From Welwitschia mirabilis (lineage: Eukaryota; Gnetophyta; Gnetopsida; Welwitschiales), in the NCBI GenBank assembly GCA_051453625.1, contig JBOZIK010000001.1, forward strand, positions 121,706,903 to 121,770,902: 64,000 nt of DNA, written 5' to 3'. The position numbers and the translations under genes are program-made. The notes below the pieces were generated by a model. The model was not told the origin of the DNA. It saw nothing but the letters and a program-made list of their open reading frames with translations, and ran no database searches. Shown here piece by piece: positions 37,081-48,998 of this stretch; the first letter of the stretch is position 1; each line of letters opens with the position of its first letter.

Positions 37081-37803
37081 GAAGTCAAATCAAATTCAAC
37101 AAAACAAGAAGTAAGTTTAGAATACCACCACTTCTAAAAAGAACAAGTATTAATGTTCATGATGTGGGAGACAATATCATAAAACTGACTTCTATAGGAT
37201 TTTGTATGACAACATAAAATTTGCACCTAATAAAAATGCAGTCACTAAAGAATCTAATTTCTTAAATGATATTAAAATTTTTAAACCTAATGTAGTCTCC
37301 AAAAACTTTAACTTTATTAGTATTATTGAACATATACTTCATTATGATGGATTCTTAACATAGATGCAACTTATTGCATGACTTATCATCATGATTATTT
37401 TAATAAATNNNNNNNNNNTAAAGCATCAAGTCATGTTTATTTGGAAGATAAAACATTGGCTGTTTTGAAAGGATATAGTTTAGTTACCCTTGACTTAACA
37501 TCATTCTTTCCATAAACTATTTTACATGTTCTATATGTTCCTTCTTTAAGGTTAAATCTTTTATTACTTTTAACTTTGTTATAAAGTGATCATGTTATTT
37601 CTATAATAAAGCACTTAGTGAATATTTATGATAGTAATTATTTATGAAATGCTACATAGATGGAAAGCTCACTCATATTCATGGTAACATGTAAAAGACT
37701 GCTTGCATATTTTTACAAGACACAATCTCTTTCTTACTTTTTTGGCATACTTGACTAGGACATCCTACTCCTCATATAATAAATATAATGTGTAACAATG
37801 GCC
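37081..37803 (+). pseudogene. Ty1/copia gag zinc knuckle-protease-pre-integrase pseudogene
   Basis: A different copia lineage from the 23-33 kb element. A zinc knuckle reads CS-CGRQYHKTDFYR (37155-37200; the usual form is CQLCGRxGHxAxxCY). The protease core reads WILNIDATYCMTYHHDYF (37350-37405; usual WILDSGATDHMT), so the active-site Asp-Ser/Thr-Gly has changed. After a 10 N gap come HVYLEDKTLAVLKGYS and HVLYVPSLRLNLLLL, matching 'LxxVLYVPxLxxNLLSVSKL'. The pre-integrase motif FWHT-LGHPTPHIINIM lies at 37735-37790. It stops near 37803 where LTR-like sequence begins. No integrase core or RT follows. The motif set resembles Retrofit/Tork-type elements. Confidence 0.82.
37409..37418. other. Assembly gap (10 N)
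   Basis: Ten N within the copia protease pseudogene, just after the active-site region. Confidence 0.95.
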
Positions 37804-38225
37804 ATGTCACATCCCAAATTTTAAATAATCAAAAGTTAAGTTTAAAATATTTTGATAAATGAGTCAAAGGAGAATAAGGATAATACTCTATGAAAATTCT
37901 TTGTGTTTTTCTTTATATCTAATAATTCCATGATTATTTTTTTGTGCTTTAATCTTATTTACTTAATTCCTCATTTTAGAAGATTCTAATGAGTTGTGGA
38001 TTTGATATTAAAATTATTTCAAATAGAGATGATTAATGTCTAAATTTATTAATTTTAAATGTTAAATAAATTACTTTAATGATTGTAGAATATTTTTATC
38101 TTACAAGCATAATTGTTATTTATTATTTTCCTAGTCACCTGGCAAGGTGACAGAATCCCCACTAACTATCCTCATTTATGATGTTTTGTCTTTATATGAT
38201 CCTTCACATTCCACCAAACCTTAGT

Positions 38226-38233
38226 TATAAATA
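38226..38233 (+). promoter_or_regulatory. TATA box of the probable LTR
   Basis: TATAAATA followed by a C-rich ACCCTCCTCC stretch, the best TATA-like site in this part of the window. Confidence 0.5.
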
Positions 38234-38290
38234 GGACCCTCCTCCTTCTTTTCCCTCACTTTATTTTTTGGAGAATCCTTCACTATCAAA

Positions 38291-38358
38291 TATTGAAGCC
38301 TAAAAAAGCCTTAAAGCCTTGTGATATTGAAGCCTAAAAAAGCCTTAAAGCCTTGTAA
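38291..38358. repeat. 34 bp tandem duplication
   Basis: Two adjacent copies of a 34 bp unit (begins TATTGAAGCC, contains AAAAAAGCCTTAAAGCC) differ at one base (GTGA versus GTAA at the end). Near identity in such decayed surroundings suggests a young duplication. Directly after it, GCCTTGTAATCTTCACAAGG forms a hairpin with a 7 bp stem. Confidence 0.9.
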
Positions 38359-38420
38359 TCTTCACAAGGCCTTGAGTTTCATCTAGAATTTCAGTATGTT
38401 TTTATCATCTTTTATTCCTT

Positions 38421-41275
38421 TCTTGTACGGTTATTGGATTTCATAAAATTTCTTATATGGTTCGGTTTTTCCTTTCATTCCCATATGGTTATATTATTTA
38501 CTTTAATCTCTTGTATGGTTCATGTACTTCCATCTATTTCTTATATGTTATAATTGATTCTTACATCCTTTTATATGTCTCAAGTAAATCTTTTTCTTAA
38601 GCATAAAATATCTTGACTATGATTTCCCTACTATGTTTAAAACTTCACTAAGTGACTAAATCATATGGCTTTAGGGGCTAGGCCATTTGAAGGGCTTCTA
38701 TTGGCCATAGGAGTGGTTGTTAAAGTGATCAAGTTGATTATCTATCTAGTTATTGCATGATGTGATGTCTTGTAGCTTCAAGAGGTTATTCCACCTTAAG
38801 ATTCCTACTTGCCATAGGAATAATCATCTAAAAAAAAGGGTATTTGACATCCCTCTGATAGGGCATACTATTCGTCAAACATTTTGCATTTACTGAGACT
38901 TAAATATTNNNNNNNNNNATATTTGTACCTTAATTATTATATTTGAGGTTTTGATCATTCTATAATCTTGTGGATTTATTCTTGTGCTTGAATACCCTTT
39001 ACCTTTAAAAAAGAAAAAAGAAAATCTTGCCATGGACAATACTGGGAACTGTGAAGGTATAGTTCTCATGTCATGCTTAATGTATAGGAAATGTTTCAAG
39101 GAGTATGATGGATAAAAATCAATATTAGAAGACTTTTATATGTTTGTTTACATTTGGAGATACTTGTACATCTTTGAACTTTTGTAGCAGTTAATAAATT
39201 GCTATTTTTGTATTTGAAAGACCTATGTAATTCAGATTTTAAGTGATGATTCTATAATTTAAGAAGTAAATATCAATTTTATGTAACAGTATTTCTTTAA
39301 TTACAAACTATTTGAAAAAATTATTTGGAGTGAAATTTGGATGCTTGTTGAGAATTTGGAATTTTCTAGTATTGTAATATATTGAATGTTAAATCATGTA
39401 TATCTTTCATTGAAATTTGGTTATTTTCCTCCCTTTTATATGTATTCCTTGAAAGTTTTATTTTCAAATTTAGTGATGAACATATAATTTATGTGTTAAC
39501 ATCTATTCATTAGATGATCAAATTATATGCATTCTATCCACAGTTGTTAATTATTTAAATTAAAAATCTTAAAGAAATTATTTTAATTGAGAAAAGTTAC
39601 TATGTTATGAAAGACATGAGGCAAAGTTAATATTAGATGAGAAGAAAGATTTAGTGAAATTTATTTTAAGGTAAGAATTATCTAAAAGTTAGATGATTGA
39701 AAGGGCCCACATGTAATGTGTTGTAGTATAAAACCAAATCATAATTAATAAGATAAACAAGAAGATTCAAACTATTGACTTCTTCCTTGTCATTACTTAA
39801 CACTGCCACTACATCACTAGTGCACTTTATTAAGAATTGTTAGAATGCCACTCTCATGTGTCATGCATTACATTACCTATAGTTGTGCATCTCTTCTTGT
39901 CCTTTAGTGTTTTATTCCTGCTTGACTCTTATCTATGTGGCTTGATCCTTTTTTCACCTGCCTTCATTAGATTACATCCTTTTACTTTCACATATGTTTG
40001 TTTTCCCTCATAAGAAGCTTTAATGCAATCATTTACCCCTTTTCTCTATACTTGCATAGCTCTCTATTCATTCACACATGAATTTCTACTACTCTGCATC
40101 TATTTAACTCTATAAACAACTCCTCTCATGTGACTAGAATTGGTAAAGTACTCTGATGCAACCTTTGGATGCCTGTAGATTTTATCGTTTATAATTATTA
40201 TTGCATTTAGTACCTATGCCTCCTTGTAGTGCAAAAATGCAACCCTACTCTCCAACCAATCATTTTGTCTTTCTGTACCCTAGCATGTTTCCTTTATTCT
40301 TATTTAAAATTAATGGCTTAAACACTATTAAATCATAGCTACGAAGGATGTGTTTAAATGCTCAAATCTTAGCAAGTATACATCCATGGCTAAGCCTTTT
40401 AACTCAGAAGAGCTACATTTCCAATCCATTATGCACCCATGAATCTTCTCTGTGAATGTGTTTTCTCTGCTTGATCACATTTTCCTATTGTCACATGTAA
40501 GATTCTACATTTTTAACCATTGCATCTCTTCTTTGTGTGCTTCTCTCTTCCCTTTACATGTGTGTCTCTCACTTCTACTATAATACATCTCCAATGTGAT
40601 TCCATCCCTATTGCATACATTTTTCCCTTCTACTACATCCTTTCCAATCTTATGCATGTTTCTTATTTCTTATGCATTTCTCTTCTATACTGCCCTTTGT
40701 ACACCATGATTTTAATGTGTCACTGGTGTGCTCATAGGAGCTCAACAACTATGATCAATTACAAGCATGAGACCAAACATCTCTTCTCTTCTAAGGTGCT
40801 TTTCTCCTTGTGTTTAACTTCTTTCCTACCACATTGCATAGCTTGCTAAATTCCTTTTCTCACAATGCCTTGTGTTAGAAGTTAATAAGCATTGTGTTAA
40901 GGTTCTAACCTATGTTAGTTACGATTCCAATCTAAAAAGGTCCTTGTATCTTTGGAGTTTAAATAGGTGATATAATTGACATGCTTATCAGCATTTCTCA
41001 ATTGGTTACTATAGCATAGTTAAAGTGGAATGTAAGAGGTTATGTGCTTAAAACCTCCAAAGAAAACCTTTTCCTTTTAAAATTTTCTTAAAACATAAAG
41101 TAATTGTGTCAAGGAAATAGAGTTATAATATACTTTTCATTCTTGAAATCAAATCATAGCTTAAATGGTCTTAGGCACAAATGCTTATTAAGTGGTCATG
41201 CGATCAATTCTTCTAAATAATATTTTTAGGTTATCAAAAAATTATGGGCAATACCAATGATAATATATTAGGCTA

Positions 41276-41278
<3 letters not shown>
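38421..41278. other. Non-coding DNA, nothing firm
   Basis: No protein motif is seen. A 10 N gap lies at 38909-38918, and the minus-strand frame at 38890-39099 crosses it. The 109-codon plus frame at 40520-40849 is in a pyrimidine-rich patch, is dominated by Cys, Ser, Phe and Leu, and shows no known domain; I regard it as chance. The phrase CACTACATCACTAGTGCAC near 39808 resembles text common in chromovirus LTR flanks, a weak hint. Confidence 0.4.
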
Positions 41279-41312
<34 letters not shown>

Positions 41313-41330
41313 ATAAATAAATAAATAAAA
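41279..41330. repeat. (AT)n microsatellite followed by (AAAT)n
   Basis: About fourteen AT units, then about five AAAT units. A simple repeat next to the minus-strand LTR fragment at 41578. Confidence 0.92.
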
Positions 41331-41577
41331 TTCCATTATACTCATCCAATTAATAAAGATGTCTCCCTTAACTTTATAATTATGCTTATTTCTAACCATT
41401 AAATTATGCCATTAGATTACTAAAATTCATTTGATTAAATCTAATACCATCCCAAAGAAGTACATAGGTCTATATTGTATTAGTGATAGATTAATAGGCT
41501 AGACTCATGTTAATTCAAACATATTTAAGCCTTGGATCACATAGGTCTCTAATAGTTAATTTTGAATACATGATAAG

Positions 41578-42442
41578 TGTTGTGGTATGAATTTATGTAA
41601 TCCTGAAGTCCTTTAGATAACCATGTAAATTAAATTACTTTCAGAAACATACATGCTAGTATAGACAATAGTTCATTCAAATGTTGTAATCCCAATGAAG
41701 ACACTAGGCTTAGAGTTAAAGAATTGATTTTGAAAAGTATTTTTTAATCTTTCTATCTTTTAATAACTGAAAGTAAATTACTAAGTAAAATGCAATACAA
41801 GGTAAATGAAGCTGGAATGCAAATGGAAGTGGAATGGATTCTGTTGGATCCTAATTCTTCTGTCATAAGAACTAGTTTTATATAATTCAAATTAATTAAG
41901 AAAAGTACTTTATTTATTCCTAATCAATATGAATTATGAGATATACCAAATAGAATATGGAATGCAATCTGAAATGGAAATGAAATAATAATGAAATCTA
42001 AACTAATAGAATCAATCTTAATAAGGGTTATCCTTATGATCTAAATAGATTATAAAATTGTCACTAGAATATAACCAACTTAAACCATAAGGGACATAAG
42101 TAGAATTTGAGTAAAAAGAGTAATTGAATTGATCATATAAATTTTCATCCACTTACAAGAAAGTAGCAGCACCTCAATGGAAGAGACTTAGCATAACACT
42201 AAGGGAACTTCTCTTTATAGCTACTGGATGGATCTCTTATCCTTCAATCTTCTATCACAAGCATATCAGATACAAAAGATGGAATCAAAAGTGAAGAAGT
42301 GGAAGGGTATTTATAGTTTTACATTAAAGTTTTAGAAGCTCAATCTTAGAAGTTAAAAAAGAAACCCTAATAGACCAAATGATTTTCATGACCCCATTAC
42401 AAAAATAAGTCTTTCCAACCATAGAAAAATAACTATCATCCT
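41578..42442 (-). repeat. Partial gypsy LTR, minus strand (same family as 55087-56481)
   Basis: Read on the plus strand, it shares with 55087-56481 the end text TGTTGTRRTRTGAATTTATG and the order GACACTAGGCTTAGAGTTA / GGCACTAAGCTTAAAGTTA, TTGATTTT, AATGCAAATGGAA and ATAAGGGTTATCCTTAT-like. It also shares CACCTCAATGG and a minus-strand TATA box (TATTTATAG at 42308-42316). The part before the TATA is lost in or beyond the N gap. No primer binding site or gag follows its end, so it may be a solo LTR fragment. Confidence 0.75.
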
Positions 42443-42542
42443 NNNNNNNNNNNNNNNNNNNNNNNNNNNNNNNNNNNNNNNNNNNNNNNNNNNNNNNNNN
42501 NNNNNNNNNNNNNNNNNNNNNNNNNNNNNNNNNNNNNNNNNN
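42443..42542. other. Assembly gap (100 N)
   Basis: Placeholder gap inside the minus-strand LTR. The 87-codon minus-strand frame at 42324-42587 runs through the N and is not a gene. Confidence 0.95.
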
Positions 42543-43105
42543 GAAAATGACTGAATTGAGTTCCTGTTCCCTACAAAACATCACCAATTACACCATTAAA
42601 ACATGACAATTTGGGATCGCAACAATATTATACATCATTATCTTGTAAGTCTCAAAACATCTAAATGGCATCTATATAAATCCAAAATTACTAAGAGAAA
42701 ACTTTATGCTATTAAATATTTTTGTTTGAAACTTTTCCTAATTGTAAACATAGTAAAATAGTTTATACTCAATATGTAATACTCATGCCTAGATGGATAA
42801 CAATTTTGAAGACAACAAGATGACATTCTACTTGGGATGACAGGTGGAATGCTAAAATAACCAATTTAATAAGCCATACAAACAATTTAAGAACTAATAA
42901 GATACTCAAAAGTAGAATTACCTTTCATAAATAAGGATATAAAATTATTTTTCTCTCTCTATTCTTATCTCATCTTTAAAATTAGATATTGTGAAAGAAG
43001 GAGGCTTAGGTTCTATATTTTCCCTTGATCCAACTCCACATCTATGAAAAGAATTATTAATTGAAAAACATCACTATAAAATATATTTTTAGGTTAACAT
43101 ATCAA
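42543..43105. other. Non-coding DNA between LTR fragment and tandem array
   Basis: By length it could hold the missing start of the minus-strand LTR, but I could not find the expected terminal text. No gene is seen. Confidence 0.4.
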
Positions 43106-44935
43106 TGAATAAGCCTTTGTGAGGGGTTTATAGAAGTCATGACTTTTTCTTTTATAATTTTAACATGAACTACAAAGCTTAAAGGATGAAAAATGAAATT
43201 CAAAAGGAAAATGTATATTAAATAAGGCTAGAGTCCCTTGGCTTTTCAGTTTAACTTTCTTTTAGCATGCAAAAAACAATGTAACTTAAATTGATTTAAT
43301 ACAATAAGCATGGAACACAAAACTAGGAGTAATAGTTTAAAAATAGTTATCTTAAGAAATTTCATACATATAATAATTTAAAATGCAAATTCCATGAATT
43401 TTTATGGACCATGAGCATAGAAAAACCTTTTTAATAGCTACATAAATGTGAATTACTATGGGCTATGAGTCATGAAAATAAAACCAAATGTATTTTTACT
43501 AAAACTATGAAAATGTTTGTGATGAGGCTTAAGCTAATATCAAAAGTTGTTGATGAAGGACATTAAAACTATAAGTAATAAAAGAAAATTTAAAATATTA
43601 AATCATCGGTAGTGGGGATAAGGAAAGAGCTAGTGAAAATTAATTTACAATAAAGTATCATGACATATTGATTATAATAAATTCAATTAATGAGTCTTTT
43701 TGATGGATTTTTAGAAGTCATGGCTTTTTCATCTATAATTGTAAAATGTACTACAAAGCTTGGAGAATGGAAAATAAAATTCAGAAGGAAAATGAATATT
43801 AAATAAGGCTAGAGTCCTTTAGCTTTTAAATTTAAATTTCTTTTACAAGGTAAGAAATAATATGACTTAAATTAATTCAATAACATGTAATATAAATTAA
43901 TACAACCAATTAAGAATTTGATTATCTCCATATAGTAAGCATGGATAGACCAAAATAGAACCAATAGTAGAATGCAAATTCCAAGAATTTTTATGGATTA
44001 TGAAAACAAAGAAACCTATGTAATAGCTACATCAATGTGAATTAATATGGGCTATGGGCCATGAAAAGAACATAGAATGTATTTTTACTACAACTATGGG
44101 AATGTTTCTGATGAGGCTAAGGCTAATATGAAAATCTATTAACGATAAGTATCAAAACTATAAGTATTAAAAGGAAATTTAAAATATCATGAGCAATGAG
44201 GATAAGAAAATAGCTAGTGAAAATTAATTTATAAAAATGTATTATGATTCATGGGCTATAATAAATTTAGTAAATTAATCTTTATGATGGAATTCAAAAA
44301 GTCATAACTTTCTCTTCTATGATTCTGACATAAACTATAAAGCTTGGAGGGCGAATAATGAAATTCAAAAGGCAAGTGAATATTAAACAAGGAAAGAGTC
44401 CCTTGGATTTTAAGTTCAAATTTCTTTTAGCATGAAAGAAACAATGTGACTTAAATTAATTTAATGACATGTAATCTAAATTAATACAACCAATTAAGCA
44501 TTTAGTTATTTTCATATAGTAAGCATGAATAGACTAAAATAGAACTGATAGTTTAAAAATAGTTTTCTTAAGAAATTCCATAGATACAATAATTTAGAGT
44601 GTAAATTACATGAATTTTTATGGATCATTAGCATAAAAAAACCTATGTAATATTACATGAATTTTTATGGGTCATTAGTACCAAAAAACCTATGTAATAG
44701 CTACATGAATGTGAATTACTATGGGCTAGGAGCCATGAAAAGAACATCAAATATATTTTTACAACAATTATGGGAATGTTTGTGATTAAGATTAGGCTAA
44801 TATCAAAATCTATGGATGGTGAGCATTAAAAATAAAAGTATTAAAAGGATATCTAAAATATCATGAGTAGTGGGGATAAGAAAATAGCTAGTAAAAAGAA
44901 TTTAAAATAAAGTATGATAATCCACAAGTTACTAT
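43106..44935. repeat. Three tandem copies of a ~585 bp unit
   Basis: Copies start at about 43106 (TGAATAAGCC), 43691 (TGAGTCTTTT) and 44277 (AATCTTTATG), giving periods of 585 and 586 bp. Each copy repeats in order: AGAAGTCATGAC-like, ACTACAAAGCTTGGA, GGCTAGAGTCC, TCTTTTAGCATG, TATAGTAAGCATG (copies 2 and 3), TTTAAAAATAGTT (copies 1 and 3), CATGAATTTTTATGG, GAATTACTATGGGCTA, GGAATGTTTGTGATGA and GGGGATAAGAAAATAGCTAG. I judge the copies 75-85% alike. Copy 3 is longer (about 655 bp) owing to an internal ~47 bp duplication near 44608-44702. There is no open frame and no transposon motif. The unit is not recognised. Confidence 0.9.
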
Positions 44936-47900
44936 GAAAATAATGTACCTTTGGAACTTTTGTCCAAGTATCATAACTTGAATATTATAAGAAAAGTAGG
45001 ATAATAGGCAGTGAACAACTATTGAATGATTATGAATACTTAAAATGCCATGAACTATAAGCCATAAAATACTTTTACTTGAAAAAAACTATCGAGTAAA
45101 GAAATAATCTAGAAAAAAGTGGAGAAATTGACTCATTTATTATTGCTATAAATGATTAAACATTTTAATTACACATGATAAATTATGAATAACTAATGCT
45201 AGCATTCTAAAAGAAGTGATTTAAAAAAAAAATATAAAACTACAAATTCTTGAGTTAAGAGTCATAAGAAAGGTAGGCCCATTTATTTTCCTTGAAATTA
45301 ATAGAAAATTCTTAATAAATGTTTGTTAAAATATTACAAAACTAGTTGATTATAATACATGGATCTATTTGGATTCTCAAAAATATTTGAATGAAAATAA
45401 AAAAAATAAAAAAAGAGGATTCATAAGTAAGGGAAAAAACTAATGAAACCTGATTGCAAAATAAATGATTATGTATTGTAAGCCATGGATTAAGTTGCTA
45501 AATATTCCTTTGAATGAAGATGATGCCACAGTGTATCTTGTTAGAAATAAGAGAACTAGAAAATGTGTTTATTTTGGAGGGAAATGTTTCTACTTATAGA
45601 AATTTATCCTTTGATATTTGTAACACATAGCTATTAATAAAAACCCAAAAAATAATGATAAATCATCAAATAATAATAACTCAATAATTAAATTTCATGG
45701 TAAATTAATGTACCTCACTTTGCTTAAAATTTATTTATTAAATGGCCATGGGATGATGGTACTAATAGCATATTGTAATATACAAATTTCTCTATTCTAT
45801 ACCATTGAAGAGAATAACTATCCTTAACTATAACTATAACTAATACTAAATGCCATCCCATGCTTAGGGGTTAATGGTAAATTGTTGATCCTAGGTCTGT
45901 ATTCCTAACATGTTTAAAAGCTATAAATATTTCATCTACATTTAAATATTAAAATTCATCATTTTTATTTGTAATATCTAATAAAATAGTAGGAGGAGAA
46001 TATTGTGGAGTGGAAGATAATGGAAACAGTTGCATAGAGATGTATTATTCTTTACACATTTCTTTGTAAAATAACATCATTTATAGTGAATCTGAACTTG
46101 TTAGATGTATAAAATGGAATTAAACCTCAAATAATAGTTTAAAAAACTTACCTTCATTATGATATCCATTTATTAGATAAGAGCATTTATCTAAGAAGTC
46201 ACTTCTAGCAATGTTGCTTTATACAAGTCCATTTATTTTCTCTACTCCTTCACTACCTTTTTTTTTATTTTAGTCTTGGCTTTAGTTTTAGCTAGCAAGT
46301 CTTGAGAGGTTTTAAATAATTATGAGGCTGAGGGTTTTCAATAGCTTTAACGTATCCATGAATTTCTCTAAATAGTATATCTTGCTGAGTGCATGCATTT
46401 CTTTTAGTGCCTTCATTATTTAAATCATGCATTGAGAGGACCTTATGTAAATTCACCTAAGAAAAATTAGAAAATAATTATTTATGCATAAATTTTTCAA
46501 TGAATGGGATGGTATTTTTTGATGTGTTTTATTTTAGCCTTGAAATGTTTTGTAAAATATATATTATGAAATAGTATTTGATATATATATAAAAAGTAAA
46601 ATATTAGTAAAAGAATAAAATTATAATTGGTATGCAAACAATGCTTTACATGTTACCCAAAAAAAGAAAAAAATTTAGAATAAAGAAATATTCACTATCC
46701 ATATTGTATTTCTTTGTAGAATAATCTTCATGATATAGTAGATGTAAAAAAATTCATCTATCACTACACACTAAGTTATAAGACATAGTTCAAAGGAAAT
46801 AAAAATAGGCTAATTTAAAATTTTTACTTATTTGACCTTTTTCAAAGGCATTTTTCTTTTTTTTTCTGGTTACCTAGCCTTACTTTCTTCATAAATGTTG
46901 TTTTCTCATCTTTTTATTTTTTTGTATCAATTGAAAATTATTTTGATATTTTATCAAAGTAGATGAATATGATTCATAAGAACAGGAGAAAAGAAAAGTC
47001 TTGGATTTTAGCAAGTAATGGATTTTTCACTTTTGTAAAGACTTAAGAAGGTGTTAATTAGAAAACCCACTATAGATTCCTTTCTAATTCATTATAATAA
47101 CCACTTTTAATTGTTTGGATTAGACCATAGTTAATTTGATGTAGATAAAAATGGCAAATTAGAAATGTGACATGCTAGTTCACTATTTAATCATATCATA
47201 ACTATTCATTTTTATTAAGATAAGGATTTTAAACCATTTTACCTACTATAACTATTCATTTTTATTAGTGGAATAGTATATGAAGTACCACAACTAAGAT
47301 ATCCTACATTTTCTAAGAATACTATTGTAATACATTTGATTAGTTTGTATAATTTGGTTACAAATGCTTTTACATAGTTAAAGATGATCTAATGCAATTA
47401 GAAGTCCAAGATCAATAATAATTTTTAAATGACAAAAGAAAAACATCAAGTTCTTCTTTTAGTAAGGATATTATCCTATACAAGTTATTTTGTTTAAAAA
47501 GAAAGGGGAAAAATAAAATTTCATCCATGATGGCATCTGTGTTAATTTAAGAACCCCATTAAGTCTTGAATTAATTTATTATTTCTCTATTAGTTGTTAA
47601 TTATGCTTCTCATTATTATATCTATAGGAGATGCCTTAAGATGGAAATACATGTATGATGAGTTGATATTATGGTTTTATATTTAATGTAGTCATGCATT
47701 TTGGTAATTTTCTTTTTATAGAATCATACATGACTTATTAGTTATGTTGAACTATCCTAATTATCTTCATAGTCCATATTCCATACTCCTTCAACCCTCC
47801 CCACCCCATACACCAATCTTTTTCCAATATTTAAAAGTTGTAAAACACACATTTTTTTATTACCTCTATTTCTTCACATTATTTTACCCATGTTTCATCC

Positions 47901-48998
47901 TATGTTGCTAATATTACACATTTTTGGCTTCTTGTATAGGATTCTTTCTAAGTCATAACATTTGAATTTAGATTAATCATTAGATTAGGATCCATTTTTC
48001 CTAACTTATATTTATCATTAAATTCTCATTTGATACAAAACCATCTTCCCTTCCTAATTAATTCTCATGTGTTTATGTTCTCTTTGATTTGGATTTTTAC
48101 ATCTAACTAATTTTTCTTATTTCTTTTTAGTTTAGAACATTTCGTATTTGGCCTAGGATATCCAATTTTGGCATATAAACTTATAGTTGAATTGATTATT
48201 ATAAGTGCATTTATATTTATATTGTAAAGAGGAATCAACACTTATTAGGAAAGAGTTAAAGACAATAGGTAATCAAGTACTAATTTATAGCATCAAATCA
48301 ACTCCTTACTCATATTTAAATATCTGTCATACAACTAAAACATGTATTATTTGGATCGAAAGATTTGGCACTATTTTACATGTTGATTTTATGAATATAA
48401 ATAATAAATTATATTACATAAAATAGTATAGTTGTGATTCTTACTATGGATTTAACAACTTTATTCTTGAGTGGAATTCAAATTACTTATGAAGAACATA
48501 ATGTTCTATATCCTCATAGATGATTTTGTAGATATTTCTCTTTCATTAAAGTCTTCTTATTAAATAAATAAAAAAAATTCAATTATTTCATGGTTTTTTA
48601 TTTATTTACTTTTAATAAGTTTTACTCTTTTCATCACATCAAGAAGTTTAGTTCTTATTAGTGGTTCATTAATCTATTAGCTTCATTATTCTTACTAGTG
48701 ACATACTGTACTTTAATAATATTATATTCTAAATTTACATGCATTACATGAGGCTTTTATTAACATGTTTTATTGAACTCTTGTATTTAGAACTCAAAAT
48801 AACTTAACTAAGAGTAAGACAACTATACATTATAAAGGATGAAAAAGGTATTTCCAAAGTTACATCTATTTAATCCATATGAGAATAAAGTCCAAAAAAT
48901 TCTATATTATAAGCATCTAAAGTTTTACATCCTAAGAATCTATATCTATGATATAAAATATAGTTTAAAAAAATTAATAATAAAGGATTAGGTAATTT
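44936..48998. other. Non-coding DNA, nothing recognised
   Basis: About 4 kb with no protein motif, LTR or RNA gene that I can support. A 73-codon frame at 48205-48426 (starts MHLYLYCKEESTLIRKE) is more mixed in composition than the other chance frames but has no motif I know. A short C-rich patch (CCCTCCCCACCCC) lies near 47795. Confidence 0.4.

Larger units (their letters stand above)
37804..38420 (+). repeat. Probable gypsy LTR, left part
   Basis: It starts TGTCACATCCCAAATTTT, which resembles the usual beginning of plant chromovirus (Tekay/Del-type) LTRs as I remember them. A TATA box, TTATAAATAGGACCC (38225-38239), follows about 420 bp in, a normal LTR promoter position. The right end cannot be fixed. 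An alternative is that the start string belongs to the copia pre-integrase region and only the TATA part is LTR. Confidence 0.45.

Noticed and set aside
40520-40849. 109-codon open frame on the plus strand
   Set aside because: It is the longest frame in the window but lies in a pyrimidine-rich patch. It is dominated by Cys, Ser, Phe and Leu and has no motif, so chance is the simpler explanation.
42324-42587. 87-codon minus-strand frame
   Set aside because: It passes through a run of N, so most of it is not sequence at all.
48205-48426. 73-codon frame with charged residues
   Set aside because: It reads more like protein than most chance frames, but I recognise no motif and no neighbouring exons, splice sites or element structure.
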